NCBI RefSeq assembly: GCF_036324505.1 | Contig: NC_086362.1 | Span: forward strand, 7,003,043 to 7,067,042 | Direction: 5' to 3' | Length of the DNA: 64,000 nt | DNA from: Eleginops maclovinus | Taxonomy: Eukaryota; Chordata; Actinopteri; Perciformes; Eleginopidae | Notes under the pieces: generated by a model | The model's input: only the letters and a program-made list of their open reading frames with translations | Database searches by the model: none | Told to the model about the DNA's origin: nothing | Part shown: positions 38,662 to 59,213 of the stretch, piece by piece | Layout: each line of letters begins with the position of its first letter | Position numbering within the stretch: the stretch's first letter is position 1 | Made by a program: the position numbers and the translations under genes

Positions 38662-39939
38662 GTGTTCCTCTTATCTTTCAATACGACGGCTGTTAGTGAG
38701 GTCTCGACGGGCGCGGGTGTCGCTCATTAATGAAGCCTCTACGTATGTGTGTGTGTCTGTCGGTGTGCACTGATTGATGGTTTTCAGGCTTCGAGACATA
38801 TTTCAATCCTATAAAGTCACTCCCAAATCTATACTAAAAATCAGGATAATGTGAAATTGAAGAAGATTTAAAAGAAACATAGGATATCTGATTTGCATCA
38901 CCTCTGACTTTGTTTCTAAGTTATATTTTAGTTCAATTTAACTTAATTTCTCCATCATGATTCAGGTCCTCCCTTAAGAATTAAGAATGATGGTCAACAT
39001 AATAGCATCTATACTTCAAAAAAAGTTTCATTAAAATATGAACTGCTGCTTGATCAGCACTTAGAGGTAAAACTTTACCATCTTAAGGAGCCAACATTGA
39101 TTTTATCTTAATGCATACTTCATTCTCTTTGTACTGCTATAAAGACAAAGCAGAGGCCTGACAAACAAAGCCCTTTCAAAGAGCGACACAGACAAGAGGC
39201 TGGAAAATGAGTGAGGTGTGCTAGCTTCCATACAGATGCAATGCTTAGCTATGTTTAGCCTAGCATGAGTGAGGCCAGGAAGGGAGGCCAGGATCTCCAG
39301 GGAGTTTAAACACAAAGAAACACACAGCGGCGAGCAACACGCACCATGAAGAGCCTGCAGACCGTCTGCTAACGAGAGCATTGACATCTTCTCTCATTGA
39401 AGGTATAAAGAAACAACATCTATAATTCAGCAGCAGTTTTCATTTTTAAACACAGCAGTGTTTGAGCTGCTGGAAGATTAACCAGGTTGAACTGAATGTG
39501 GTTGTTACGAATGCTATGCTGAGCATTATATTACATACTCTATTGATCCACAAACTGTAGAGTGGCCCAAATACCAACAAATGACTTATTTTTGTTATGT
39601 GTTGTGTTTTTTGGCAAAAGTAATTCCTGAGTTTCAGGAAAACAGTGACAGCTATCCAACGACAGAAACAGGGATAACTACATGCCTCTACAATATCCAT
39701 GCATTTGGATTTTTCTGATATAAATCAATACAATTAAATAAAATAAATGTGTTTTGAACAGACAATTTCACAATCATCAATAAATCCAAGTTGCTTCCAA
39801 TAAATAAGAACTAGGTTTAGGTATTTAAAATTAATAAAGCCTAAGTGTTTGACTTTCTTTTGAAACTATAACCAGTATTTTTCAAATGTGTGTTTACCAT
39901 GTTTATGTATATATATACATTTATAATAATCCACATTAC

Positions 39940-40311
39940 CCATGGCTCCTGGGGGACAGGGCATCTTGACCCCAACACCCTGCTTGGTCCTGGGCCAGGA
40001 GACGTCCATCATCATGAGGGGATTGCAGTACTCCACCCGGATGTTGGGGAGTTTGGAGGATGGGGGCCCCCTGCTGTGGTCCTCGTCTTCCTCCTCAGGG
40101 AGCAGACCCGCCACCAGCGTGTGCCCGGGGGCCGCCACTGTGGTGGTGGTGCGGGGCCAAGGAGCCATCCCAGGGACGGTGGAGGAGGAAAGCATCTTGG
40201 TGGTGGTGGTCCTGGATGTGGTGGTGGTCCTGGTAGCGGTGGTCATTCGAGGGGTGGTGCTCGTCATCATGGTGGTGGTGTCCATATACACCATCACAGA
40301 AGAGGAGGATT
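39940..40311 (-). CDS. adgrl3: adgrl3 Thr/Ser-rich stalk and start of HRM
   Basis: This 372-nt exon (phase 1 to 1) codes 124 residues. The first part is a low-complexity stalk with runs such as TTATRTTTTSRTTTT, likely a mucin-type O-glycosylated linker between the olfactomedin and hormone-receptor domains. An acidic patch (PEEEDED) follows, then the first cysteines of the HRM in VEYCNPLMMMDVSWPRTKQG and MPCPPGAMG. The acceptor is TTTTCCCAG and the donor is GTAATG. On the plus strand the Thr codons appear as a ggtggtggt-rich tract (about 40135-40280), a coding repeat that could vary in length. The stalk is the least conserved part of latrophilins, so the assignment rests on the HRM cysteines, the splice phases and the exon's place between its neighbours. 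About 150 nt upstream of its acceptor is a very long dinucleotide repeat. Confidence 0.9.
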
Positions 40312-50405
<10,094 letters not shown>

Positions 50406-51206
50406 CGAGCCTGTTGTCTAGCGCTCCGAAGTCCAGAGAGTATTTGACCACATGGTAGTTGTTCCAGACGTACAGCAGGTTATCTCTGGGATTGTAATCC
50501 ACGGCGGCGATGTACTGGTAGGAGTTGGGGAAGGGGATGTCCAGGAAGCCGTCTTTGCTCAGCTCAGTGTTGTAAATGTAGTCGATCTTGTTTCCTGTGG
50601 CCTCGTTGTCGTCATCCTCGTACACAGACTTCACCACATAGAGGACACCACAGATCATGAAGGCGTTGGACGCAGAACGCTTGTCGTATGCGGTGTCCCA
50701 AGTGCCCTCCACACGTAACGTGTAGGGGTTCAGCTGGCTGATGACGATGCGCCCATTGTTCTGCTCGGTGGCATAAATCACCCAGAGGCCGTTCTCATCA
50801 ACAGCCAGGTCAATGTCCGACTTCCCCCCCCAGCGGTACGGAGAGGTATCGTGGTAGTTGGCGTTGGCGATGATGGCCTCGCCGCTCTTGATTCGAGTCC
50901 GCAGGTCAAACTTGACTATGTTGCGTGTGCGCTCCTTGTTGAAGAAAAGCGCCCCATCGTACACAACAAAGCCAGTCCCGTCAACACGGTGCGGCAGCTT
51001 ATAGGTTGTCGTCGGCCTCCCGGCGATGAAGTCCTCTTTCGAGGAGTACTCAGTCAGCGTGTCGGTGCGGTACGGGGTCCAGGGCATGTAGTAGATCTTA
51101 TCGGAGGCCTGCAGCGGGTCTTTGCACCATGCTCCAGACTGGTGGTCCGACTCGAACAGGTGCTCGCTCTGGTACACCCTGCGCAGAAGCCCTGGGCACA
51201 GGAAGA
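50406..51206 (-). CDS. adgrl3: adgrl3 olfactomedin domain exon
   Basis: This 801-nt exon (phase 1 to 1) encodes almost the whole olfactomedin domain, an extracellular five-bladed propeller that in latrophilin-3 binds FLRT proteins. The product starts [20 protein letters not shown] and includes hallmark family segments: [20 protein letters not shown], the [15 protein letters not shown] strand, [34 protein letters not shown] and [20 protein letters not shown]. The two cysteines expected to form the domain disulfide (CPG near the start and MICG) are present. There is no stop or frameshift. The acceptor is ...GGCTCCTCAG and the donor is GTAAGA. The exon is clearly richer in G and C than the flanking introns, and because of that the opposite strand is also open over two stretches, which are shadows. 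The whole domain in one exon is the usual arrangement in vertebrate latrophilins. Confidence 0.98.
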
Positions 51207-51710
51207 CTGAGGAGCCAAAAGAGGGAAAAGACAAGTACAGAGTTACATTGGCAGGTATTAAACCTTGAGGAGGTAAAAACTGAAAATGGATGAATCCTGC
51301 AGCTTAATCTTCCAAACTGTGAGATATTAAGTCAGCCAGGTTGAGATTAAATGCAGTAAACATTAATAGAATACTCTTACAAAGCATCTACATTAAAATT
51401 AAACAAATATTCAAACAAAAGTACAATTCTTATTATTTCATCCTTGTCTTAAATGCCTCAAAGTGTTCGTCTGGTTTCAATTACTTATTACAGTTTACAC
51501 TTTCTGTAAAAAAACACTAGGCAGAGCCTAAAGGCAATTAGTTGAAAAAACAGAGTTGTCATGAAGGGAGAACAGATGAAGTGAGGGTTATTTCATTTAA
51601 ATTACTGTAAAGCAACAAACAAGACAGAAAATGATGTTGAAACACATTAAGAAAAGATTCACCGAGTTGATGAAACATGTGCAGCATTAATTCAAAGCAC
51701 TTTAAAAGTG

Positions 51711-51911
51711 AAACGCTGCAAGAAGCTCAAAACACAATGGGAACCAAGGGACAGTGATGCGCACACAGTTGGGAGCGGAACGCTTGTTGACGTTCTGCGA
51801 TTATAAAGTTTGCTGACAATCGCTAGAAACGTACCATCGGGTCCCAACTGTGTGCGTCACTTTTTAGTGTCCCCTGGTTTCTGTCGTATTTCTGAGCTCC
51901 TTGCAGTGTTT
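51711..51911. mobile_element. Palindromic MITE-like element
   Basis: The two ends are inverted copies of about 65-70 bp. The left arm includes CTGCAAGAAGCTCA and GTGATGCGCACACAGTTGGG. The right arm, read in reverse, includes CTGCAAGGAGCTCA and GTGACGCACACAGTTGGG, with an extra CTAAAAA in between. The middle is about 63 bp. There is no coding capacity. A half copy lies at about 16415-16465. The family name is unknown to me. Confidence 0.75.
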
Positions 51912-53568
51912 GGTTTGAACAAAAACTTTAGTTAACACTGCAAATGCTGGTGAAAATGTTTCTTCATGTGTTTTGGCACATTTAGGTTTTTATATTTGCA
52001 TAATTTCTGAAGCTGTAGCGCATTTACTTCCTAATGGAAGACTTTTGGGCTGTTGTAACGTAACCTGTTGGCCACCGTAACAGCACGAGTCAAACACGTT
52101 TCTGTTTGAGTTATTATAGATATTAGAACAAATATCTACAATTAAATATAACTACACCAGAGGAGAAAAACACCCGGGTTGTTAATAGTCATAAACAGTC
52201 AATGTAAAAACATTATAATAACCAGCTACCCTGTGAGGCAGGAGAAAGAAAACAAAAGATAGAAATACAGTAATTACATCATCCATATAATGATTGCCTG
52301 TCCATTATTTCACCCACATGACATTTTTGGTCTGCGGCATGATTTACAACACCGCACAGTAAACTAATTATATGTGAACTGGTTTGTGCTGAAATCTGAT
52401 AAGGCTGTGCGGAGCAGTGCAGCCGCAGCGGGTCAATAGTGAGTGGACACGGTGTGCGGAAACTCATTTCAGTTCATTATGGATTACTCTGCACTCAGGC
52501 AATTATAATGTTCTGTCTTTTATATTATAACGGCTTGAATGTCAGTATCTTAATACATAAAGGTAGAATATTGAAGTCTGAAAGAAAAAGAAGATAGTTT
52601 CTATATATGTTTCGTTTCGAAAGTAAATCCCATAAAAACAAAGTGTGTGAAGGCTGATTTCTCTGTAATGACCCAACACAGTGTGACAGGTTCTCCAGCA
52701 GATGCATGGAGAAGTAAATGCAGCAAAGAAGAGGAGGAGAAGAAGGAGACAGCAAAAACAGAGGCTTCCTCCCTCCTCATCTCTGAAGATTTAACATGTT
52801 GTCTCCCTGCAGGAGGAGAAGCGGCCCGTTGACAGGGCACACATCTCACTAAACGCTCAGAGGGATGTTTCTAAAGATGTTTCTGGATGAGGATGTGCAA
52901 GAGGTCAGAGGTGAGCTTTGTAATATCTGCTTTTTAAAGGAGGTGAAACTGAAATGGATGTGATACAAAAGCGATCTTGGCTTTCATGGGGAATTTGACA
53001 GAAAACATCTCCATAAAGTGTTTTGACCCCGCCCTTCAGCTTCATCGCTCACTCTCTCTGACACAGGTTTAAGTGATGTGTCATTAATTCATGACTACAA
53101 TGAAACCTTCAATTTATTGCAGCGCTATTAAAGCAGAACCGTTAACTCTTGTTTTAATGACTCCATTTCTATTTTTGACTTTAATCCAGATTTGCAGATG
53201 AAGCTCGCCCACAATGCACCATGTTGACGTGATGTTGTGCAGCATCATGCAGCACTGATAAAGGAAGATTGCTATGATCTGTTTCCAGTATTGACAAGAG
53301 AGCCCCTGAAGGTTATAGCCATCATCATGTTAGAACCATAATCAAAAATGCTGACAGCTTATTGGACAGAGTATTGATCAGCCTCTGCTTTAATATTATG
53401 CAGCTGATAAAGCAGAGCGGGAATAATCTTTAGTAATAACGGAGGGTAAAAACACCCCAGGGTTACTTTACTGCAAGATTGTAATGACCTTACCTTAAAT
53501 AACCATCATATATGTGTCAGAAAAACTGTGATGAGCAAGGAATGAAGGTCCAATTTCCCCATGAAGGA

Positions 53569-53576
53569 CATGCATG
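53569..53576 (-). promoter_or_regulatory. CATGCATG, candidate RBFOX element for the KVEQK microexon
   Basis: The minus strand carries TGCATG about 122 nt past the microexon donor. (U)GCAUG in the downstream intron is the known RBFOX site that promotes exon inclusion in neurons and muscle. The link to this exon is inferred from position only. Confidence 0.45.
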
Positions 53577-53696
53577 ACAAACAATGAGCACAGACGTACA
53601 AAATGTCCTGCTTGAGCCCCCATCACCGTTTACAAAAAGCAAGCCTACACCCAGATGAGAATGCAGGTGAAAGAAAAGTTGTTGGCATTTAGTTAC

Positions 53697-53711
53697 CTTT
53701 TTGTTCCACTT
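53697..53711 (-). CDS. adgrl3: adgrl3 15-nt microexon (KVEQK insert)
   Basis: This is a five-residue cassette between the lectin and olfactomedin domains. Read on the minus strand, the 15 nt give K-V-E-Q-K when the preceding exon supplies one base (phase 1), and the last G joins TC of the olfactomedin exon to make Val. Skipping it would join A to TC and give Ile, which fits the two known latrophilin forms (PYKVEQKVF versus PYIF). It is flanked by an AG after a long CT-rich tract and by a GTAACT donor. In the family this is splice site A, reported to change teneurin binding. A TGC lies in the upstream pyrimidine tract and a TGCATG lies about 122 nt into the downstream intron, both expected for a neural microexon. 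The length is a multiple of three, so inclusion keeps the frame. Confidence 0.88.
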
Positions 53712-56575
53712 CTATTTTTAGGCGTGAAGGGAAGAGAGAGAAAGAAAGAGAGCAGATTAATAATGTGATTACACAACAGTACAAGAAGAGCATGGTTAGT
53801 AATACACGACATTCAATCATTCGCTTTAAAGAAGGAAGAGAAACGCTGCTTTACACAAGCCTGTAGGAATAAAGACAGATTATTCAAGTTTTGAAATTGT
53901 ACAAAGTGTTATATTGCAGAGATGGGAAAGTGTAAAACAGATGTACAGTACGTGACTTCTCCAGAAAATAATTTAACCATATGGCCACTTTTTTTTTAAG
54001 AAATGAGTTTTACGTAAAACTTAGATTCATCAGTCTATTTCCAAATAGTCTGAAAATATATTTATTGCTGTCAATAACATATTTCATCCTAAAACCTCCC
54101 CAGTAAAGAACTTACATAAGTAAAATATGATTTGCTATACAACTTTCTGAAACTGTATGAATGGTTTTGGAAATGAGGCATTATTTCATTAAAGAAGTGC
54201 CAAATTGCAAATATTTGGATCACTCCATGAATTAAAAAATAACGTCAGCCAATAAAAAGATGACATTATAGTATGTACATTGAGAGAATTCTCAAGTTTC
54301 ATGAAATGTTGTGTTTAAATATGCAAATGAGGCCAACTTTTGGTGAATTAAGGAGAAATCTGCAGACAGAAATAGAAAATGTTGGAAAAATAAAGTCCTT
54401 AATGTGGGTTTGAGAGAAAACTCCAACAATCTCAAAATTGAAAATGAAAAATAGTGTTTATGTGCAATGTTTTTGTCTCCTAGCAAATTGTGTCTCTTGC
54501 TGATATACTACATTATGTGAATCAGCTTTGAAAATGCAGTCCGCCCTTGCAAACAATACAGGAAAACAAAACTGTATTTTGTTTGAATGATATGGGAATC
54601 GCTGTTAGAAGTGATTCTAACATGTATTCTGAAAGCCTGTAGAGAAATGGCTGTGGTTAGTCCATCTAAACTCCCTCCTCTCTGGACAAGCTTTTTTCTG
54701 TTAGTCCTGGTATTTTTTTCAACTCCTGTCCCTTCCCCTGCAGTAATCCTGCCTCTAATAAGAGAGGATTAACCTCTGTTACCAGGGCTTACAAGAGTCC
54801 TCTCCTCCAAATGGAGAGAGCAGCTGAGGGGAGGGATGGAGGTCAGTGGGTGGGCTAGAGTTTGAGAGATGGGTAAGTTATTAGAGGAGAACAATCATAA
54901 TGCAGCGCAGTGGAGCTGGGTAAGGCGAGGGAAAGCAGAAACAGCGGTTTTGGTGGGAGGAGGAGGGGGGGGTAGGGGGTGACAGATAATAAAACCGTAC
55001 ATTGGTACACAACCTCATCAACACCATAAGTCCATACAGAGCTCAGGGCTACACCTCCATCACCATCACTGCAACTCAAATATGCCCAAAACTGAAAAAG
55101 GCACGTGGACGCCATCAATCACATCAAAGTGACGACGCCTCCTCACCTCCCATGAGCTTCGGACACACAACAGGGAGGCCGAGGGGAGGCCGGAATCTCT
55201 GATTGAGCGATCGCTAACATGTCAAGGGGGGAGCGGGGTAATGATCTATAGAAAAAGGCATTAGGGGATGTGAGGAGTGGTACATTGCCTGGGGAGAGGG
55301 TGTAAGGAAGGAAGGAGGGAAGGATTTGGATGAAATCCCCGACAAGGAACGTACAGTATATATGTGAGCATGAAACGCCACTGGATGCAGCAAGGTCACC
55401 TCAGATCACTCAGATTAAGTGTTTACGTCACCACAAACACAGCACCACCTGTGATAGGAGCCTGGATATCCACAGAAAAAAAAAGCAGAGAGCAGAGCGA
55501 CAAGGAGAATTGATTCATTCGAGAGCCTTCTTTACTCCACCCCTCCACAACCATTGTGACCTTAATGCGATTTTGGTCACGGCTGTCATTGAGTCACTAA
55601 AAAGCACTTAGCTCTCTCTCATCCTCTCATCCTCTTCTCTGCCTCTTCCTCTCTGATGTATGAAAGCACTGAAACTATTAAAAAATATCCCCAAAAATAA
55701 AGGGGCTTTCAGAGCTACCCTCACCTCTGTGAAAGGGTCTCTCTTCCAAAGCTCATACGCTCAGGATACAGGATCTTCTACTCATAAACACTTAAATAAA
55801 GCCTTGTCCTGATGATTAAAATACACTGCATTTGCACATAATTTAAAAAAAAGGTAATTGCACCAATTGATGTAAAAAGAGAACAGTCTTGATAATCTGC
55901 TTTTGCAATGAGCAGTTGGGTGTCTCATTGAGCATCACAAGGATCATTTTATGAACATTTTCCCAAAAATGAGGAAATGTCAAAGATGTCAAGAGGAGTC
56001 GAGCCATATAAAGCTCCTGCAGATCTAAAAACAGGTCATTTATGTTTTAATATCTGTTGAAACAGCTGTTTTTCTTTCAGTTTGTGTTTACGCAGCTCTG
56101 GAAACAGCAAACTATATAATCGTGCACCAGGTCACAGTTTAAGTGAATGCATTGCTTGGACTGGGTTCTGCCAACAGATTTTGGGCAAAACAATAACTGA
56201 GTAATAAACTCAGTAAAGCGCGTGCAGCGTGGAACAGTCTGCAGCTGCCAAACTCATAAAGCTGGACGAGGCTGCAGCTCACCTAATTGGTCAAGCTGTC
56301 GTTACCAAATGTAATAAACTGAACAGAAGCAACCAGTTTCACGGCTTCCCTTTGAAATGATCAAATGTTTCTATGGTTAGAAAATGATTTTGGGTTGGGG
56401 GTAAAAATCATTTACATCTTCCAAAAATGAACGATAAAAACGATTCAACCCTCAAAGAAGCTGCATTTAATTACTAGTGGCCAGTAATCACACATTATTA
56501 AGTGAGACATAAAAATACAGCCAGCCAAAGCCTTAGAACTTGTTTTTTTGTAGAACTTGAAGTGATATTTTTATT

Positions 56576-56622
56576 AAGATGACATTTATTTGTGCAAGTT
56601 TAGCACAAATAAATGTCATCTT
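56576..56622. repeat. Perfect 20-bp inverted repeat, 7-nt loop
   Basis: The left arm AAGATGACATTTATTTGTGC (56576-56595) is exactly complementary to the right arm at 56603-56622, with loop AAGTTTA. The pairing stops abruptly outside the arms. Confidence 0.95.
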
Positions 56623-57521
56623 TTGTACAGCTTACCCTGCTTTCATGCTATTTTCTACTGCACACCCTTTATTTGCGCACATTCGACTGGAGTACATCCT
56701 GAAATGTGCTACTTATGAACCACTTTTAAATCAAAACCTGCACCTAATAATCTACTTGAATTTTGATTTACGGAAAGACTCACACATCTAAGAACTATCA
56801 TTACAATGGAAAACTACAGCAGCACTTGTGCAGAGCAGATAATAAAGGCAGACAGTATATATGCAGTCTGCACCGTATTTGTTCAGATAATGCATAATGT
56901 CAAAAATAATTTCCACATGAGAAGTGGCTCTGCATACTTATTGTAGTGTCTCCAAGCTTCAGGCTCCCGCTTAGCAGCTAACAAAGAGGAGAGCGACCCC
57001 GTCATGAGAGCGGCAGCTGTATAGATTTTCATTTGAATAATTAACGCTTCCCAATTTCACACTAATGGTTGAGAGGTATCAGAATGGTATCATTAGCCGC
57101 TAATAGAGATTCATGGTGGAATGACTGCAATATTTTTTGCAATATTTCTCCCCCTCTTTCTCCCTTCTCTCCCTCTCTCGGCTGAGGAGTTGCAGAGTGC
57201 AAACCCCTTAACTCCATCCCATCAGCTTTTTAATTAATGACACAAATTACGGGGCTTTGAATAGCATGTGCCTAAGGATGGGGGAGGACATGCAGCCCTC
57301 CGTCCCTCTTCCTCTCCATTCTCTCTTCGTCTCTCTCGTTTTTTTCCCATCACATCCCTCGCTTGCTGCTCATGAGTCTCCCCCAGCATCCTTACAGGTT
57401 TCATTTTTCAACACCCCTCTTTTTCTTCCAACCACTTGTCTGCTTGCTCCTCTCCCTCCTCCTCTCTGCCTCCTGCTGTGACGCTGCTATGCTATCTTAT
57501 AACCTTGACAATGCAGGATGC

Positions 57522-57522
<1 letters not shown>

Positions 57523-57557
<35 letters not shown>
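57523..57557. repeat. (TG)n microsatellite
   Basis: About 17 TG units. Confidence 0.95.
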
Positions 57558-57558
<1 letters not shown>

Positions 57559-57974
57559 CTCTTTGAGGGACAGGTGCAAGGACTTGGATCTCATCCAACC
57601 TGTTCCCACATGGGAGTGACCACCGGAAGGAGAAAGACAGTGCAGGCAAAACTAAATTAAATACTTATTCTTTTCTTTTTCTGTGGAACATAGGGACAAC
57701 TGGAGCAGAAATAACATAATTGCACCTGCTGAAATTTCTTGATTTTCAAGGACCTTGAAATCATGGCACAGGAAAAGAGGGATGGGGGGAAAAAACAAAG
57801 AGGGAGGTTAGTGTGGTGTGTGGCAAGACATGGAGGAGCAGAGAGAGAGAAATACTGAGACAGGAAAGGAGCTTTGATTAGTGTGGTGATCATTAAAGAA
57901 GAGACCCCCCAAAGAGACCACTCTCTAATTAGAGCTATAGCCTCCATGCTTGGCACGCTAACAACTCTATCAGC

Positions 57975-57996
57975 TGTGTGTGTGTGTGTGTGTGTG
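57975..57996. repeat. (TG)n microsatellite
   Basis: About 11 TG units. Confidence 0.93.
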
Positions 57997-59015
57997 GGTA
58001 GTAAACACTGAGATAAATGGAAATGTTTATGAAGCTTGTTCAGCATTTATTACAATACGTGTACAGTTTTGTCTCTCCATGAAAAGGCAGAGAGGATCCT
58101 ATAAGTATTGAGAGAAAAAGCAGCACCTAGAAAACAAGCAGCTGATAGATTACAGCAGCTTATTCAGCTATTAGTGGGGAAAACAGTGTCTGTGTGTCCA
58201 CATTCACCCTGTTCACACCACCATTTATCCACATTGGTAATCACAGCCTCCCTGAGCAATTATCTCGCCTTTCAACTGGAGAAATTGTATCATTTTTTTT
58301 TCTGTAAGCCCGTTGTTATCTCAACCCCAGAAACTGCCTTTTTTATACACACAATTGTGAAAATGTTATCAGTGTTGAGTCGCAACTGAAACAATAACGC
58401 ATGATGTTTTGTGATCTGTAAATCACAAGTCATCAATAAGAAGAAGCAAATCTCTATATTTCATTGTTATGGCTTCATAATGGCACTCTATCTGTGTCTT
58501 ATCCTAGTGCTGAAGCTGACTGAATAACTTTATTTTAAACTTGTTTTTAGCAGTAACATCGTTCAGTGGTTCAGCAGCAACAGCCCACATTAGCTCCGTA
58601 GTTAATGCCTCCTTTTATCTGGATACAAGCACATGTCTTGTCCTATGGAAAGCTGCTCAGTTTGAATCGCTGCTGATTATTCTGTGGGGTACTTAACGTT
58701 TAACTGGTCAAGTGTAACTTTAAACTGCTATAAAAAACACAGACCTCTTAAGTTTGGTCAGTTTGGACTGCTGAGAAAATGTCATAAGCGTGTGTGCTTT
58801 GTCTAAATGTTCTAATCATTTTTACATGAATTATGACTGCAATAAATACAGTTTTTTCAGTTGGGATACACACAAAAAAAAAAAGCAAAGCTCAGTTTAG
58901 GACCGATGTGTTGTAACAAGATACATCTCTGCAGATTCAGGCCACGTCAAAGGCGTGGATCTGCTCTGTGAAATATGTGACAGAAAGTAAGAATCATCAC
59001 AGTCTGTGTGTGTGT

Positions 59016-59029
59016 GGGGGGGGGGGGGG
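59016..59029. repeat. Poly-G tract
   Basis: About 14 G following a short TG run. Confidence 0.9.
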
Positions 59030-59163
59030 TCAGCTGTCACTGAGGGATGAGATGGAATTACAGGCCTCCTTCACACATGGGGAGAAGAGGAGCAGGTCAC
59101 TCAGGTGGAGAGAAGAAGAAGAAGAATGTCTGAAGCAGGGTAATGCTCAGTGGCATTTCAAAG

Positions 59164-59165
<2 letters not shown>

Positions 59166-59212
<47 letters not shown>
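59166..59212. repeat. (GT)n microsatellite
   Basis: About 23 GT units. Confidence 0.95.

Positions 59213-59213
<1 letters not shown>

Larger units (their letters stand above)
36696..39939 (-). other. adgrl3: Intron between stalk and HRM exons
   Basis: A 3244-bp intron. It holds a second partial copy of the dispersed repeat (37606-37735), a LINE 3'-end-like tract (about 37850-38250) and a poly-G run near 38651. Confidence 0.8.
51207..53696 (-). other. adgrl3: Intron between the KVEQK microexon and olfactomedin exon
   Basis: A 2490-bp intron carrying the palindromic MITE-like element (51711-51911) and, about 122 nt after the microexon donor, a CATGCATG site at 53569-53576. Confidence 0.85.

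Noticed and set aside
50452..51210. Plus-strand open frames opposite the olfactomedin exon
   Set aside because: Antisense shadows of a long, GC-rich coding exon with no known domain.
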